A stretch of DNA of 64,000 bases from Alphaproteobacteria bacterium (GTDB lineage: Bacteria; Pseudomonadota; Alphaproteobacteria; JAVJVX01): contig JAVJVX010000006.1 of NCBI GenBank assembly GCA_040220875.1, forward strand, positions 460,174-524,173, in the 5' to 3' direction. Both the position numbers and the translations under genes were made by a program. Below, in pieces: positions 28,182-38,934 of the stretch. How positions within the stretch are numbered: the first letter of the stretch is position 1; each line of letters opens with the position of its first letter. The notes beneath the pieces were generated by a model. It did not search any database and was not told the origin of the DNA. It saw only the letters and a list, made by a program, of their open reading frames with translations.

Positions 28182-29336
28182 CTAGTCCTTCAGGTCCTCC
28201 CACAACTCCTTGACCTTGGAAAAGAAGCCGGCCGATTCCGGGCTCGTGGTGTTATCGGGCTGGGCATCATGAAACTCGTTCAGCAACTCGCGCTGACGCT
28301 CGGTCAGGTTGACCGGGGTTTCCACCGACACCTGCACCATGAGGTCGCCAAAGGACTTGGAGCGCAGCACCGGCATGCCCTTCCCCTTGAGGCGGAACTG
28401 CTGCCCGCTCTGCGTGCCCTTGGGGATGTTCACACGTGCCCGGCTGCCCGAAGGCGTGGGCACTTCGATGGTGCCGCCCAACGCCGCCGTCGTCATGGGG
28501 ATCGGGACCTTGCAGCGAAGATTTGCGCCCTCGCGCTGAAACAGCGGGTGGGGACGGATGGTGAGAAAAATATAGAGATCGCCTGGAGGCCCGGCGCGCA
28601 AACCCGCCTCGCCTTCGCCCGACAGGCGGATCCGATTGCCATCCTCGACGCCCGCCGGAATCGTGACCTGCAGCTTCTTTTCCCGCTGCACGCGCCCCTG
28701 GCCGCGACAGGCGGGGCAGGGATCTTCGATCACCTGGCCCTGGCCGCCGCAAGCGGGACAGGTGCGCTCCACGGTAAAGAACCCCTGCTGGGAACGGACC
28801 GAACCGTAGCCCTGGCAGGTCGGGCAGGCGGTCGGCCCCGACCCTTCCTTTGCGCCGGTCCCCTTGCAGGTTTCGCAACCGGCCCAGCTCGGCACCTTGA
28901 TGTCAATCTGGCGCCCGCGATAGGCGTCATCCAGCGTTATTTCGAGATCGTAGCGAAGATCGGCGCCGCGTTGCGGCCCCTGGCGGCGCGCGCCCCGCCG
29001 GCCGCCGAGATCGCCGAACATCTCGTCGAAAATATCGGAGAAGGAACCGCCGAAATCGAAGCCCGCGGCACCGGCGCCCGCGCCCGGCCCGCCCGGTCCG
29101 CCCTGCTCGAAGGCGGCATGGCCGAACTGGTCGTATTGCTGGCGCTTCTCGTCGTCCTTGAGGACCTCGTAAGCCTCGTTAACTTCGCGGAATTTTTGCT
29201 CGGCCGTCTTGTCACCCGGATTGGCGTCGGGATGATATTTCTTGGCCAGTTTGCGGAAAGCGGACTTGACCTCGTCGGAGGATGCGCCGCGCTTCAGCCC
29301 CAGGACTTCATAGTAATCGCGTTTCGCCATGTTCAC
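28182..29336 (-). CDS. dnaJ: Chaperone DnaJ (Hsp40)
   Basis: Co-chaperone that delivers unfolded proteins to DnaK and stimulates its ATPase. 384 residues: J domain with the HPD motif ([11 protein letters not shown]), a Gly-rich linker (about 75-110), and a zinc-binding region with four CxxCxGxG repeats ([36 protein letters not shown]). C-terminal substrate-binding domains follow. All landmarks of a class A DnaJ are present. It lies 89 bp downstream of dnaK and is followed by a strong terminator. Confidence 0.98.
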   Translation of the reverse strand: MNMAKRDYYEVLGLKRGASSDEVKSAFRKLAKKYHPDANPGDKTAEQKFREVNEAYEVLKDDEKRQQYDQFGHAAFEQGGPGGPGAGAGAAGFDFGGSFSDIFDEMFGDLGGRRGARRQGPQRGADLRYDLEITLDDAYRGRQIDIKVPSWAGCETCKGTGAKEGSGPTACPTCQGYGSVRSQQGFFTVERTCPACGGQGQVIEDPCPACRGQGRVQREKKLQVTIPAGVEDGNRIRLSGEGEAGLRAGPPGDLYIFLTIRPHPLFQREGANLRCKVPIPMTTAALGGTIEVPTPSGSRARVNIPKGTQSGQQFRLKGKGMPVLRSKSFGDLMVQVSVETPVNLTERQRELLNEFHDAQPDNTTSPESAGFFSKVKELWEDLKD

Positions 29337-29425
29337 TCGGCCTCAATGCAGGCCGCCCCGACACGCACGGTCGGAAAGGGTGCGTGCCGGGGCGTTCAGG
29401 AACCAGATACCGATACCCGGCCGCC

Positions 29426-31390
29426 TCAGGCAGACCGCTTTTCGTCGTTGCCCTTGTCGTTGCTGTCGGGGTCGACTTCCTCGAAATCCGCATCGACGAC
29501 CGAGTCGTCACTCGAGGCCGACGCGCCGCTCGAGGAGCCGCCTTCGCCGCCCTCGGAAGAGCCGGCACCCGCCGCCTCCTCTTCCTGCTGCGCCTTGTAG
29601 ATGGCCTCGCCCAGCTTCATGCTGGCCTGTGCCAGCGCCTGGATCTTCTGCTCGATGGCCTCCACATCCTCGCCCTCGGCCGCGCTCTTGAGATCGGCGA
29701 TGCCGGTTTCGATGGCCGTCTTGTCCTCGGCCGCGACCTTGTCGCCATGCTCTTCGAGATTCTTCTCGGTCGAGTGGATGAGGTGCTCCGCCTGATTGCG
29801 GGTATCCACGAGCGCGCGGCGCTTCTTGTCCTCTTCCGCGTGCTCCTCGGCCTCCTTCACCATCCGTTCGATGTCCTCGTCATTCAGCCCGCCCGACGCC
29901 TGAATGCGGATCTGCTGCTCCTTGCCCGTCGCCTTGTCCTTCGCGGACACGTTGACGATGCCGTTGGCATCGATATCGAACGTCACCTCGATCTGGGGCA
30001 TGCCGCGCGGGGCGGATGGAAGCCCGACCAGATCGAATTGGCCCAGCAGCTTGTTGTCCGCCGCCATTTCGCGTTCGCCCTGGAAGACGCGGATGGTGAC
30101 CGCCGTCTGGTTATCTTCGGCGGTCGAAAAAACCTGGCTCTTGCGCGTCGGAATCGTGGTGTTGCGATCGATAAGCCGGGTGAAAACCCCGCCCAGCGTT
30201 TCGATGCCGAGCGAGAGCGGCGTCACGTCGAGAAGCAGGACATCCTTCACGTCACCCTGCAGCACGCCGGCCTGAATGGCGGCCCCGACGGCGACCACCT
30301 CGTCGGGATTGACGCCCCGATGCGGTTCGCGGCCGAAAAACTCCTTCACCGTCTCGATAATCTTGGGCATGCGCGTCTGACCGCCCACCAGGATCACCTC
30401 GTCGATGTCGCTCGCCTTGACGCCGGCATCCTTGAGCGCCGCCTTGCACGGCTCGACCGTGCGCTTGACGAGATCCTCGACCAGGCTTTCCAGCTTGGCG
30501 CGCGAAAGCTTGAGGTTGAGATGCTTCGGCCCGGACTGGTCAGCGGTGATAAAGGGCAGGTTCACTTCGGTCTGGGTCGAGCTGGACAGTTCGATCTTGG
30601 CCTTTTCCGCTGCTTCCTTGAGCCGTTGCAGCGCCAGCCGGTCCTTGCGCAGGTCGATGCCCTGTTCCTTTTTGAACTCTTCGGCCAGGTAATCGATGAT
30701 GCGTGCATCGAAATCCTCGCCGCCAAGGAACGTGTCGCCATTGGTGGACTTCACCTCGAACACGCCGTCGCCGATTTCGAGCACCGAGACGTCGAACGTG
30801 CCGCCGCCCAGGTCATAGACGGCCACGGTGCCGGTGCCCTTTTTCTCCATGCCATAGGCCAGCGCCGCCGCCGTCGGCTCATTGATGATACGCAGCACCT
30901 CGAGTCCGGCGATCTTGCCGGCATCCTTGGTGGCCTGGCGCTGGGAATCATTGAAATAGGCCGGCACTGTGATGACGGCCTGATCGACAGTCTCGCCCAG
31001 ATAGGCTTCCGCGGTTTCCTTCATCTTCTGCAACACGAAGGCGCTGATCTGGCTGGGTGAATATTTTTTGCCCTGTGCCTCGACCCAGGCATCGCCATTG
31101 TCGCCCGGCACGATGCTGTAAGAGACGAGCCCCTTGTCCTTCTCGGTCAGCGGGTCATCGTAGCGCCGCCCGATCAGCCGCTTGATCGCGAACAATGTGT
31201 TCGTCGGATTGGTGACCGCCTGGCGCTTCGCCGACTGGCCAACCAGACGCTCGTCATCATCCGTGAAGGCGACCATCGAGGGGGTCGTGCGCGCGCCCTC
31301 GCTGTTTTCTATGACCTTGGCACTCTTGCCGTCCATGACGGCGACGCAGCTGTTTGTCGTCCCAAGGTCGATACCAATGACTTTGCTCAT
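29426..31390 (-). CDS. dnaK: Chaperone DnaK (Hsp70)
   Basis: ATP-dependent chaperone. 654 residues: ATPase domain beginning [19 protein letters not shown], with [17 protein letters not shown] and [12 protein letters not shown]. The interdomain linker [19 protein letters not shown] leads to the substrate-binding domain and helical lid. The disordered Gly/Ser/Glu-rich C-terminus is typical. A ribosome site (AGAGGTGA) precedes the ATG. Upstream at 31509-31537 is a candidate RpoH promoter. It is downstream of grpE (271-bp spacer) and upstream of dnaJ. Confidence 0.98.
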   Translation of the reverse strand: MSKVIGIDLGTTNSCVAVMDGKSAKVIENSEGARTTPSMVAFTDDDERLVGQSAKRQAVTNPTNTLFAIKRLIGRRYDDPLTEKDKGLVSYSIVPGDNGDAWVEAQGKKYSPSQISAFVLQKMKETAEAYLGETVDQAVITVPAYFNDSQRQATKDAGKIAGLEVLRIINEPTAAALAYGMEKKGTGTVAVYDLGGGTFDVSVLEIGDGVFEVKSTNGDTFLGGEDFDARIIDYLAEEFKKEQGIDLRKDRLALQRLKEAAEKAKIELSSSTQTEVNLPFITADQSGPKHLNLKLSRAKLESLVEDLVKRTVEPCKAALKDAGVKASDIDEVILVGGQTRMPKIIETVKEFFGREPHRGVNPDEVVAVGAAIQAGVLQGDVKDVLLLDVTPLSLGIETLGGVFTRLIDRNTTIPTRKSQVFSTAEDNQTAVTIRVFQGEREMAADNKLLGQFDLVGLPSAPRGMPQIEVTFDIDANGIVNVSAKDKATGKEQQIRIQASGGLNDEDIERMVKEAEEHAEEDKKRRALVDTRNQAEHLIHSTEKNLEEHGDKVAAEDKTAIETGIADLKSAAEGEDVEAIEQKIQALAQASMKLGEAIYKAQQEEEAAGAGSSEGGEGGSSSGASASSDDSVVDADFEEVDPDSNDKGNDEKRSA

Positions 31391-31508
31391 AGCTCACCTC
31401 TTCTCAAGCAAGCCGCCCTGGCCCGATTGCGGCGCTCGCTGGCGACTTCTTTCCAAATTTCCTGTCGGCTCCGCCCGTCCTGTTGCCGGGCGAAATTTCC
31501 CCAGTCTT

Positions 31509-31537
31509 CTGAGGGCTTATATAAGGGCTGTTTCAAG
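31509..31537 (-). promoter_or_regulatory. Candidate RpoH (sigma-32) promoter of dnaK
   Basis: On the minus strand CTTGAAA (31537-31531) is followed after 15 bp by CCCTCAG (31515-31509). The -35 is a perfect sigma-32 element and the -10 resembles CCCxxxT-type sequences only partly. It lies about 118 bp before the dnaK ATG. The rest of the 271-bp grpE-dnaK spacer includes an AT-rich patch (31627-31650) and no CIRCE inverted repeat. Confidence 0.5.
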
Positions 31538-31661
31538 GACGACAACCCCGGGGGCGGAAATCGCCCCGCTTTTCCCCGCTCTTCGGCGCCGGTCCCGCCC
31601 CCCGGTCGGGCGGGTCCCGGCAGGAACAGGAATATTAATTATAAATCAATGGCTTGTTAGA

Positions 31662-32276
31662 TCAGGCGGTGGTGTCGACCCCGGACCCGGCCTCCCCCTG
31701 TTCATCCGGCCCCCGCGCCGGGCCGCCCTTGGCGACGCCCACCATGGCCGCGCGCAGCAGCCGGTCGTGGATCATGTAGCCGGTTTGCATCACCTGAATG
31801 ACCGACCCGGCTGGCACGCTCGGGTCTTCCACCTCGAACATCGCCTGGTGCTGGTGCGGATCGAACCTGTCCCCGGCGCTGGGCTGGATGGCGGTGACGC
31901 CGTGACGCTCGAGCGCGGTGATGAGCTCGCGCTCCGTCAGGTCCACGCCTTCGGCCAGAGACTGGAGCGCGTCATTTCCCTCGAGCGCCTCGTCCGGCAC
32001 GCTGTCTATGGCGCGGCGCAGATTGTCGGCCACCGCCAGTATGTCGCGCGCGAAGTTCGAGACAGCATATTTGGCCGTGTCCTGGCGTTCCTTCTCGGCC
32101 CGCTTGCGGAAATTCTCGTTCTCGGCCAGCGCCCGGAGAAGCTGGTCCTTAAGCGTCGCCACTTCCTCTGCCAAGCTGACTTCGGCCGCTTGTGCCGCAT
32201 CGTCGCCATCCGTGCCGGGCGCGTTCACGCCAGCTTCGTCGTTTTCCGTGTCGTTCTGTGTGTTTTCGTCGCTCAT
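31662..32276 (-). CDS. grpE: Nucleotide exchange factor GrpE
   Basis: Releases ADP from DnaK. 204 residues: acidic disordered N-terminus, long helix (about 38-80, VATLKDQLLRALAENENFRKR), then the beta-wing domain with GDRFDPHQHQAMFEV and the conserved VIQVMQTGYMIHDRLLRAAMVGVAKG. A Glu/Gly-rich tail follows. It lies 47 bp after hrcA on the same strand, so the two are probably co-transcribed; a 16-bp palindrome occupies that junction. Confidence 0.97.
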   Translation of the reverse strand: MSDENTQNDTENDEAGVNAPGTDGDDAAQAAEVSLAEEVATLKDQLLRALAENENFRKRAEKERQDTAKYAVSNFARDILAVADNLRRAIDSVPDEALEGNDALQSLAEGVDLTERELITALERHGVTAIQPSAGDRFDPHQHQAMFEVEDPSVPAGSVIQVMQTGYMIHDRLLRAAMVGVAKGGPARGPDEQGEAGSGVDTTA

Positions 32277-32311
32277 AAGCCGTCAATTTTCCCAAGACAC
32301 TGTTCGAGGCG

Positions 32312-32327
32312 CTGATTGCGCAATCAG
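32312..32327. other. 16-bp perfect palindrome at the hrcA/grpE junction
   Basis: CTGATTGCGCAATCAG overlaps the hrcA stop codon (32324-32326) and extends into the 47-bp spacer before grpE. It lacks a T-tract and does not match CIRCE (TTAGCACTC-N9-GAGTGCTAA). It could form a small RNA hairpin or bind a dimeric protein; neither is shown. Confidence 0.5.
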
Positions 32328-33451
32328 TTTCCCATCACCTTGTTGACCACCTTGGCGGTGAAATCAACCATGGGGATGATGCGCGAGTAGTTCAACCGCG
32401 TCGGGCCGATCACGCCGATTGCGCCCACGAGGTTCTCGTTACCCTGGCTGAACGGCGCCACGATCATCGAGCATCCCGCGTTCTGAAAAAGCGGATTCTC
32501 GGAACCGATGAAAATCTGCACCCCGTCACCGCGATGCGTCTCGTCGAGAAGCGTAACGAAGTCGCGCTTGGTCTCCAGCACTTCGAACAGGTCACGGATG
32601 CGCTCGAGCTGATCGACCGCATGGATATCGGACAGCAGGTGCGACTGGCCGCGCACGATGAGATAGCTGTCATCGTCATCGCCCGTGCGCATGGCGAGAC
32701 CTTCCTGCACGACCGCTGCTGTGAGTTTGTCGAGATGGGCGCGTTCTTCCGCGATTTCATCCAGGATCACGTCGCGCGCCTCGCTCAATGTACGCCCGGC
32801 GAGGCGGCTGCTCAGATAGTTGCCTGCCTCGACCAGCGCGGCCGCGGGCATGCCCTTGGGGGTATTTATGACGCGATTTTCGACCAGCCCGTTCTGAAAG
32901 ACCATCACCACCAGCGCCTCGCCGGGGCCGAGCGAAACGAAATCGATCTGGCGCAGCGGCTTTTCCGCCTTCGGCGCCAGCACCAGACCGGCACAGTGCG
33001 AGAGTTGCGAGAGGATGCCCGTGGCATGACGCAGCACCTGCTCTGTCTGCATGCCGCGGGCCGCACATTCGCTTTCGATGCTCGCGCGCTCCTCCTTGCC
33101 AAGCGAGCCCACTTCCATGAGGCCGTCCACGAAGAGTCTGAGGCCGCGCTCCGTCGGCAACCGGCCGGCCGAGGTGTGAGGCGCGTACAGCAGCCCCGCT
33201 TCCTGCAGTTCGGCCATGGTATTGCGGATCGTCGCCGATGACAGGGGAGAGGCGAGCCGCGCGGCGATCGCCTGGGAGCCGATGGGGTCGCCGGTCTCGA
33301 GATACGCATCGACCACCTGGCGAAACACGTCCCGCGAGCGCTCGTTCAGTTCGGATATGAGCCCGCCCTGGACGAACGGGGCCGATGGCGCGCGGCCAGT
33401 GGTGCTGGCCGGGCCGGGCGTGGGCTCGGGACGGGGTTTCGATGTGACCAT
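32324..33451 (-). CDS. hrcA: Heat-inducible transcription repressor HrcA
   Basis: Repressor of class I heat-shock genes through CIRCE operators, usually groESL in alphaproteobacteria. 375 residues: an N-terminal winged helix (SRDVFRQVVDAYLETGDPIGSQAIAARL, then SSATIRNTMAELQEAGLL), followed by the GAF-like and dimerisation domains ending GVIGPTRLNYSRIIPMVDFTAKVV. A Pro-rich 25-residue leader precedes the domain. No CIRCE is visible in this window, so its targets lie elsewhere. It is the first gene of the run hrcA-grpE-dnaK-dnaJ and divergent from rph. Confidence 0.96.
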   Translation of the reverse strand: MVTSKPRPEPTPGPASTTGRAPSAPFVQGGLISELNERSRDVFRQVVDAYLETGDPIGSQAIAARLASPLSSATIRNTMAELQEAGLLYAPHTSAGRLPTERGLRLFVDGLMEVGSLGKEERASIESECAARGMQTEQVLRHATGILSQLSHCAGLVLAPKAEKPLRQIDFVSLGPGEALVVMVFQNGLVENRVINTPKGMPAAALVEAGNYLSSRLAGRTLSEARDVILDEIAEERAHLDKLTAAVVQEGLAMRTGDDDDSYLIVRGQSHLLSDIHAVDQLERIRDLFEVLETKRDFVTLLDETHRGDGVQIFIGSENPLFQNAGCSMIVAPFSQGNENLVGAIGVIGPTRLNYSRIIPMVDFTAKVVNKVMGN

Positions 33452-33548
33452 GATCCGATCCGCCGAAATGCTGGGCCCGGCCCGGCGCAGCGCGTCGGGC
33501 GGGGCGTGTTCTGGCGGCGCGCGAGGCGCGCGACCCAGATGGCTATTT

Positions 33549-33577
33549 TATGTAAGGACTCGCCTCGAAGGCGTCAA
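33549..33577 (-). promoter_or_regulatory. Candidate hrcA promoter
   Basis: On the minus strand TTGACG (33577-33572), 17-bp spacer, TACATA (33554-33549). The -35 is good and the -10 is weak. It lies about 100 bp before the hrcA ATG in the 245-bp hrcA/rph divergent spacer. A CTTGAAA on the plus strand at 33592-33598 lacks a matching -10 and is not called. Confidence 0.35.
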
Positions 33578-33696
33578 TGCAGCCCAAGAGCCTTGAAAAT
33601 CAACGGCTTGTCAAATGATCCCGAGCTCTCCTGCTGGACGGCGCGGCGGCAATCGTCTAAGTGTGGCGCCGGCCATCCGTCGCCAGAGGACCCGAC

Positions 33697-34464
<768 letters not shown>

Positions 34465-34467
34465 GTC

Positions 34468-35112
34468 GTGACGACGGCTGACATCCCGGCCGCGGAGAAG
34501 GCGGCGTTGCGCGCGGGACCGCTGGTCGTGGCCTCCCATAACGACGGCAAGGTGCGTGAGATTTCGGATCTGCTCCGGCCCTACGGGCTTGATGTCGTCT
34601 CGGCCAAGGGCCTCAACCTGCCCGAGCCCGAGGAAACCGGGTCGAGCTTTCGGGAAAACGCGATACTGAAAGCCGTCGCAGCGGCGGAGGCGGCGGGCAG
34701 GGTCGCGCTGGCGGACGATTCCGGGCTGAGTGTGACCGCACTTGGCGGCGCCCCCGGCATCTATTCCGCGCGCTGGGCCGAGGGGCCCGACGGCAGCCGG
34801 GATTTCACCAGCGCCATGGAAAGGGTGCATCGCGAGTTGGGCGCCTCGGCGGATCGTGGCGCCGCCTTCGTCTGCGTCCTCGCCCTTGCCTGGCCCTCGG
34901 GCCAGGTAAACTGTTTCGAGGGCCGGGTCACGGGCGAGATCACCTGGCCGCCGCGCGGCAGCCACGGTTTCGGCTACGATCCCGTCTTCATCCCGGCCGG
35001 GCACGACATGACCTTTGGCGAAATGGACCCGCAGGACAAGCACGCCATCAGCCACCGGGCGGCGGCGTTTCGCAAGCTGGTCCGGGCCTGTTTCGAGACG
35101 GGCGCGAAGTGA
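34468..35112 (+). CDS. rdgB: Non-canonical purine NTP pyrophosphatase (RdgB/HAM1)
   Basis: Hydrolyses ITP, dITP and XTP to keep deaminated purines out of nucleic acids. 214 residues from a GTG start (34468), three bases after the rph stop. Motifs: [14 protein letters not shown] at the N-terminus, [23 protein letters not shown] (catalytic Asp region) and [12 protein letters not shown] near the C-terminus, then the [11 protein letters not shown] helix. Length is typical. It overlaps the start of hemW. Confidence 0.96.
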   Translation: MTTADIPAAEKAALRAGPLVVASHNDGKVREISDLLRPYGLDVVSAKGLNLPEPEETGSSFRENAILKAVAAAEAAGRVALADDSGLSVTALGGAPGIYSARWAEGPDGSRDFTSAMERVHRELGASADRGAAFVCVLALAWPSGQVNCFEGRVTGEITWPPRGSHGFGYDPVFIPAGHDMTFGEMDPQDKHAISHRAAAFRKLVRACFETGAK

Positions 35113-36338
35113 TGCGGGGCTCTTTCATTGCCCCGCCGAAATCGGCCGCGGCGGACAACCATGCGCTGGCTCTTTACGTGCATTGGCCTTTCTGCGAACA
35201 CAAATGCCCTTATTGCGATTTCAACAGTCATGTCCGCCCCGAGGTGGATCAGGCGGCGTGGCGCGAGGCGTTGCTTGCGGAGTTGTCCCATTATGCGAGC
35301 GCGCTCGGTCCGCGCATCCTGACCAGCATTTTTTTCGGCGGCGGCACGCCCTCTCTCATGGCGCCCGAGACGGTGGCGGACGTGATCGAGGCGGCGGGGC
35401 GGCACTTCGGCCCCGTTCCCGATCTGGAGGTCACGCTCGAAGCCAATCCGGGTTCGGTCGAGGCGGGGCGGTTTCGCGCCTACCGTGGCGCCGGGGTCAA
35501 CCGCCTGTCGCTCGGGGTGCAGAGTCTGGATGATCCGGCGCTCGCATTTCTTGGCCGGATCCATTCGGCCGATGAGGCGATCGCGGCGCTCTGCCTGGCG
35601 CGCGACACCTTCGCGCGCTTTTCCTTCGATCTGATTTACGGCCGGCCCGGTCAGACGCTCGCCGCCTGGCGCGCGGAGCTCGCCCGGGCGCTTGCCTTCG
35701 GCCCCGAGCACCTGTCGCTTTACCAGCTCACGATCGAGGACGGGACGCCCTTCTCCGCGCGCCACCGGGCGGGCGAATTTGGCCTGCCCGATGACGAGAC
35801 GGCCGCGTGCCTGTTCGAGGAAACACGGCGCGTGCTCGACCAGGCGGGATTGCCCGCTTACGAAGTGTCCAATCACGCAGCGCCGGGCCAGGAGTCTCGC
35901 CACAACCTCGCCTATTGGCGCTATGGCGATTATGTCGGAATCGGCCCGGGCGCCCATGGCCGTTTTCGCCGCCGGCCGGAAGACCCTGCCTCACGCATCG
36001 CCACGGCAGGCTGGCGCCGGCCCGAAACATGGCTGGCCCGCGTGCGTGATTTCGGCCACGGGGCCGAGACGACACAGCCGATTGCGCCGGCCGAAGCGTT
36101 CGAAGAGTGCCTCATGATGGGGTTGCGTCTGACCGAGGGCCTGCGGTGGGCCCGTCTCGAAGCGGCGACCGGCCGGGCCGTGCCGGCCCCGGCAAGGGAG
36201 GCGATGGAGCGGCTCGCAGACTCGGGCGACCTCGTGCTCGACGACGAGACGGTTGCCGCGAGCCCCCGGGGGCTGCTCAGACTGAACAGCGTGCTGGGGG
36301 CCATTCTGGCCGATCTGCCGGAACCGGCCGGCGCCTGA
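35112..36338 (+). CDS. hemW: Radical SAM heme chaperone HemW
   Basis: HemN-like radical SAM protein. 408 residues. The iron-sulfur motif is CEHKCPYCDF (CxxxCxYC followed by DF), which lacks the extra Cys of true HemN. This points to HemW, a heme-trafficking protein, not coproporphyrinogen dehydrogenase. Further blocks are FFGGGTPSLMAPE, GVQSLDD and FDLIYGRPGQTLAAW, with a HemN C-terminal domain. ATG 35112 overlaps the rdgB stop (TGATG); a GTG at 35109 is also possible. It is convergent with the LppC-like gene, 7 bp apart. Confidence 0.94.
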   Translation: MRGSFIAPPKSAAADNHALALYVHWPFCEHKCPYCDFNSHVRPEVDQAAWREALLAELSHYASALGPRILTSIFFGGGTPSLMAPETVADVIEAAGRHFGPVPDLEVTLEANPGSVEAGRFRAYRGAGVNRLSLGVQSLDDPALAFLGRIHSADEAIAALCLARDTFARFSFDLIYGRPGQTLAAWRAELARALAFGPEHLSLYQLTIEDGTPFSARHRAGEFGLPDDETAACLFEETRRVLDQAGLPAYEVSNHAAPGQESRHNLAYWRYGDYVGIGPGAHGRFRRRPEDPASRIATAGWRRPETWLARVRDFGHGAETTQPIAPAEAFEECLMMGLRLTEGLRWARLEAATGRAVPAPAREAMERLADSGDLVLDDETVAASPRGLLRLNSVLGAILADLPEPAGA

Positions 36339-36345
36339 CCGCCCT

Positions 36346-37878
36346 TCAGTTGGAGAGATCTTCGAAGCGCTGCGGGGCCGGGCTCACCGTCCGGATCCCC
36401 TTGGGCCGGACCTCGAGAACGGCCAGCCGGCGCTCCGACAGGCCGTTCGCCTTCAGCCGAAAAACCCCGTCCAGCCCGGCGAACCCCTTGGCCGATTGCA
36501 GTTGTGTCCGCGAAAAATCGGGACCGTCCGTGCCGCGGCCGAGAAACGCGGCCAGCGCGGTGGCGTCATAGGCGAGCGTGGCGAGCCGGGGCGGAGGGGC
36601 GCCGAAAAGTTGGGCGTAGTCGGTTTCGAACCGTGCCCGATCATCGGGATCGGGCGCGGCGAACCAGCCGCCGACCAGCGCAGGCTCATTGCCGAGATTG
36701 GGCGTGTCCCACTGACTCGTGCCGATGAACTTCACCTTGTTCGGGTCGATATCGTAATACGACAACAAGGGGGCGATCTGCAGCACGCGATCGTTCGCCA
36801 GCGGCAGGACCAGGGCGTCAAAATTCACGTCACCCAGCGTGTCCTGCTCCTTGAGCTTCTTCAGTTCGGCCTCGATCCGGGCGAGATCGTCCTCGGTCAG
36901 GGAAGCGAGATCGAGACCGTGCGCCGCAGCCAGCCGGTCGGCCTTCTGCCGTTCGCCCGCCGCCAGCGCCTCGGCGGCGGCGAGTGTATCGGCGAGTTCG
37001 CCGCGTGCTTCCTCGAGCGCCTTCTGACGCGCCTCGTAATCCGCGAGCTGCTTGACCTGCGGGGTCACGTCCGCCGTCGAGTCGGGAAACAGCTCCACCT
37101 GCACCAGAACGCCGCCCTTGCGCGTCAATGTCTCCGAAAGCGCCTCGACCACCGCCCGGCCCAGCGGCGTGTCGGGCGCGAAAACGGCAAATCGTTCGTA
37201 GCCCTGCTCGCGGGCGTAGGAGACGGCACGCCTGATCTGCTCGCCCGGGAAGAGGCCGAGCGGATAGATGCCGGGTTCGGCCACCAGGCGGTCCGAGGAG
37301 AAGGCGAGCACCGGGACCTCCAGGCCGCGAATGGTCCGGGCCACGGCGGCGACGGAGGTCGAGAAGAGCGGCCCCAATATGATCGTGGCCCCGTCATCCA
37401 GCGCGGAAAGCGCTGCCTGGCGCGCCCCCTCGGGCGTGCCGGCGGTGTCGTAGGGGATGAGAATGAAGCGCCGGTCGGCGACATCGAACAGCGCCATCTG
37501 TGCGGCGTTGAGCAGCGCCTGCCCCAGCTCGCCATGGGCCCCCGAGAGGGGCACGAGCAACGCGGCCCGGGCCGGGCGGGGCTTGGCCGGTGCCGTCCCT
37601 TCGTAAGTCCTGCCACCGTAGCGCCCGGAAATTCCGTCCTCGGGGAGCGTCGTGCGGCCATAGACATCGGAAGGGAAGACTGTCCCCGGTGCGCGGGGCG
37701 ACGGGCGGTCCAGCGGCTCGGCCGCCTCCCCGTCGGCCGGCTGGTCCGCCGGCGCGCGTTCGCTCGGTTGCCGCAGCCCGCCCAGCTCGCCTAAGCTCAC
37801 GCGCGAACAGCCCGGCAAGACCAGCGCCACCAGGAGAACGAGAACAAGAGCCGGAACCGGGAACTGGCGAGGGTCCAC
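36346..37878 (-). CDS. LppC/LpoA-like penicillin-binding protein activator lipoprotein
   Basis: Predicted outer-membrane lipoprotein of the LppC/LpoA (PBP activator) group, with a periplasmic-binding-protein-like fold. From the GTG at 37878 the product has 510 residues: signal MDPRQFPVPALVLVLLVALV ending in lipobox LPGC (Cys24). A disordered Pro-rich linker (about 30-90) follows. The folded domain has AALLVPLSGAHGELGQALLNAAQMALFD, ATIILGPLFSTSVAAVA and FIGTSQWDTPNLGNEPALVGGW. An extra helical Ala/Glu-rich insert (about 290-345, KALEEARGELADTLAAAEAL) looks coiled-coil. No ATG fits; the frame stays open through rsmI antisense, which I exclude. It is divergent from rsmI across about 97 bp. In other genomes this gene neighbours rsmI and yraN. 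Confidence 0.85.
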   Translation of the reverse strand: MDPRQFPVPALVLVLLVALVLPGCSRVSLGELGGLRQPSERAPADQPADGEAAEPLDRPSPRAPGTVFPSDVYGRTTLPEDGISGRYGGRTYEGTAPAKPRPARAALLVPLSGAHGELGQALLNAAQMALFDVADRRFILIPYDTAGTPEGARQAALSALDDGATIILGPLFSTSVAAVARTIRGLEVPVLAFSSDRLVAEPGIYPLGLFPGEQIRRAVSYAREQGYERFAVFAPDTPLGRAVVEALSETLTRKGGVLVQVELFPDSTADVTPQVKQLADYEARQKALEEARGELADTLAAAEALAAGERQKADRLAAAHGLDLASLTEDDLARIEAELKKLKEQDTLGDVNFDALVLPLANDRVLQIAPLLSYYDIDPNKVKFIGTSQWDTPNLGNEPALVGGWFAAPDPDDRARFETDYAQLFGAPPPRLATLAYDATALAAFLGRGTDGPDFSRTQLQSAKGFAGLDGVFRLKANGLSERRLAVLEVRPKGIRTVSPAPQRFEDLSN

Positions 37879-37974
37879 CGATAGGCGCGGAACGCGGACC
37901 GCCGGGCGGCGTGACGGGCGTGCCGAACGTGACCAGAAACGGCGCAGGGCCGATCCCCCGAAAAGGAATAAAGA

Positions 37975-38934
37975 GTGGTGCAGCCTACTGACGGCCCCAA
38001 GCAAAGTAAACGCCCGCCCGCATCCGGGGACGGTCCCGGTGAGGCGGAATCGGGGCGGCTTCCCGGCGGGCTTTATATCGTTGCCACGCCCATCGGCAAT
38101 GCCGGGGACATCACCCTTCGCGCACTCGACGTACTGGGCCGGGCCGATGTCGTCGCGGCCGAGGATACACGGCGATCGGCAACCCTGATGGCGATCCACG
38201 GTCTTTCCCCATCGCTGACGCCGTATCACGAACACAATGCCCGCGCCGCCGGCAGCGCCCTGATGAAACGTCTCGAGAAGGGCGAAAGCGTGGCGCTGAT
38301 TTCCGACGGCGGCACGCCGCTCGTCTCCGACCCCGGTTTCCGGCTCGTCGCAGCCGCCCGGGCGGCGGGCATCCCGGTGACCCCCGTGCCCGGCGCCTCG
38401 GCCCCGATGGCGGCGCTCTCGGCCGCGGGGCTGGCGACGGACCGGTTTTTCTTCGAGGGCTTCCTGCCGGCAAAACAGGCGGCCCGGCGCGCCCGGCTGA
38501 AGGAACTCGCCGGTGTACCGGCGACGCTTGTGATATTCGAGGCGCCGGGGCGGCTGGCCGGGAGCCTCGCCGACATGGCGGCCATCCTGGGCGACCGGCC
38601 GGCGGTGGTGGCGCGCGAACTGACCAAGAAATTCGAGACCTTCTATCGCGGCTCCCTGCCCGATCTGGCGGAGCGCCTCTCGGGCGAGGCGGTCCGGGGC
38701 GAGGTGGTCGTGCTGGTGGAAGCCGGGGCTGCGGACGCGACATCGGTCCCGCCGGGCGACATCGACGATGCTCTCGCCCTCGCGCTCAAGCGTCTTCCGG
38801 TGAAAGAGGCGGCGCAGATTCTGGCGCGCGCAACGGGCTTGCCGAGGCGGGCGCTGTACCAACGGGCGCTGGCGCTATCGGACGCGGTGGAGGACGCGCG
38901 ACGGACGGGGGCGATCGAGGAGGACGGAGCATGA
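37975..38934 (+). CDS. rsmI: 16S rRNA 2'-O-methyltransferase RsmI
   Basis: SAM-dependent methylation of 16S rRNA C1402 ribose. 319 residues; the core begins GGLYIVATPIGNAGDITLRAL, with AEDTRRSATLMAIHGL, ALISDGGTPLVSDPGF and PVPGASAPMAALSAAGL, the standard tetrapyrrole-methylase fold blocks. An alternative downstream GTG (37978) follows the first GTG directly; AAAAGGA at 37961-37967 serves either. A non-conserved 28-residue leader precedes the domain. The stop overlaps yraN by four bases. Confidence 0.96.
   Translation: MVQPTDGPKQSKRPPASGDGPGEAESGRLPGGLYIVATPIGNAGDITLRALDVLGRADVVAAEDTRRSATLMAIHGLSPSLTPYHEHNARAAGSALMKRLEKGESVALISDGGTPLVSDPGFRLVAAARAAGIPVTPVPGASAPMAALSAAGLATDRFFFEGFLPAKQAARRARLKELAGVPATLVIFEAPGRLAGSLADMAAILGDRPAVVARELTKKFETFYRGSLPDLAERLSGEAVRGEVVVLVEAGAADATSVPPGDIDDALALALKRLPVKEAAQILARATGLPRRALYQRALALSDAVEDARRTGAIEEDGA

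Noticed and set aside
31391-33696. Search for CIRCE inverted repeats near hrcA, grpE and dnaK.
   Set aside because: No TTAGCACTC/GAGTGCTAA pair was found in either spacer.
35112-36338. hemW as oxygen-independent coproporphyrinogen dehydrogenase HemN.
   Set aside because: The iron-sulfur motif ends CxYCDF and lacks HemN's additional cysteine; length fits HemW.
37879-38862. N-terminal extension of the LppC/LpoA-like gene by 328 codons.
   Set aside because: It is antisense to rsmI; the signal and lipobox start at 37878.
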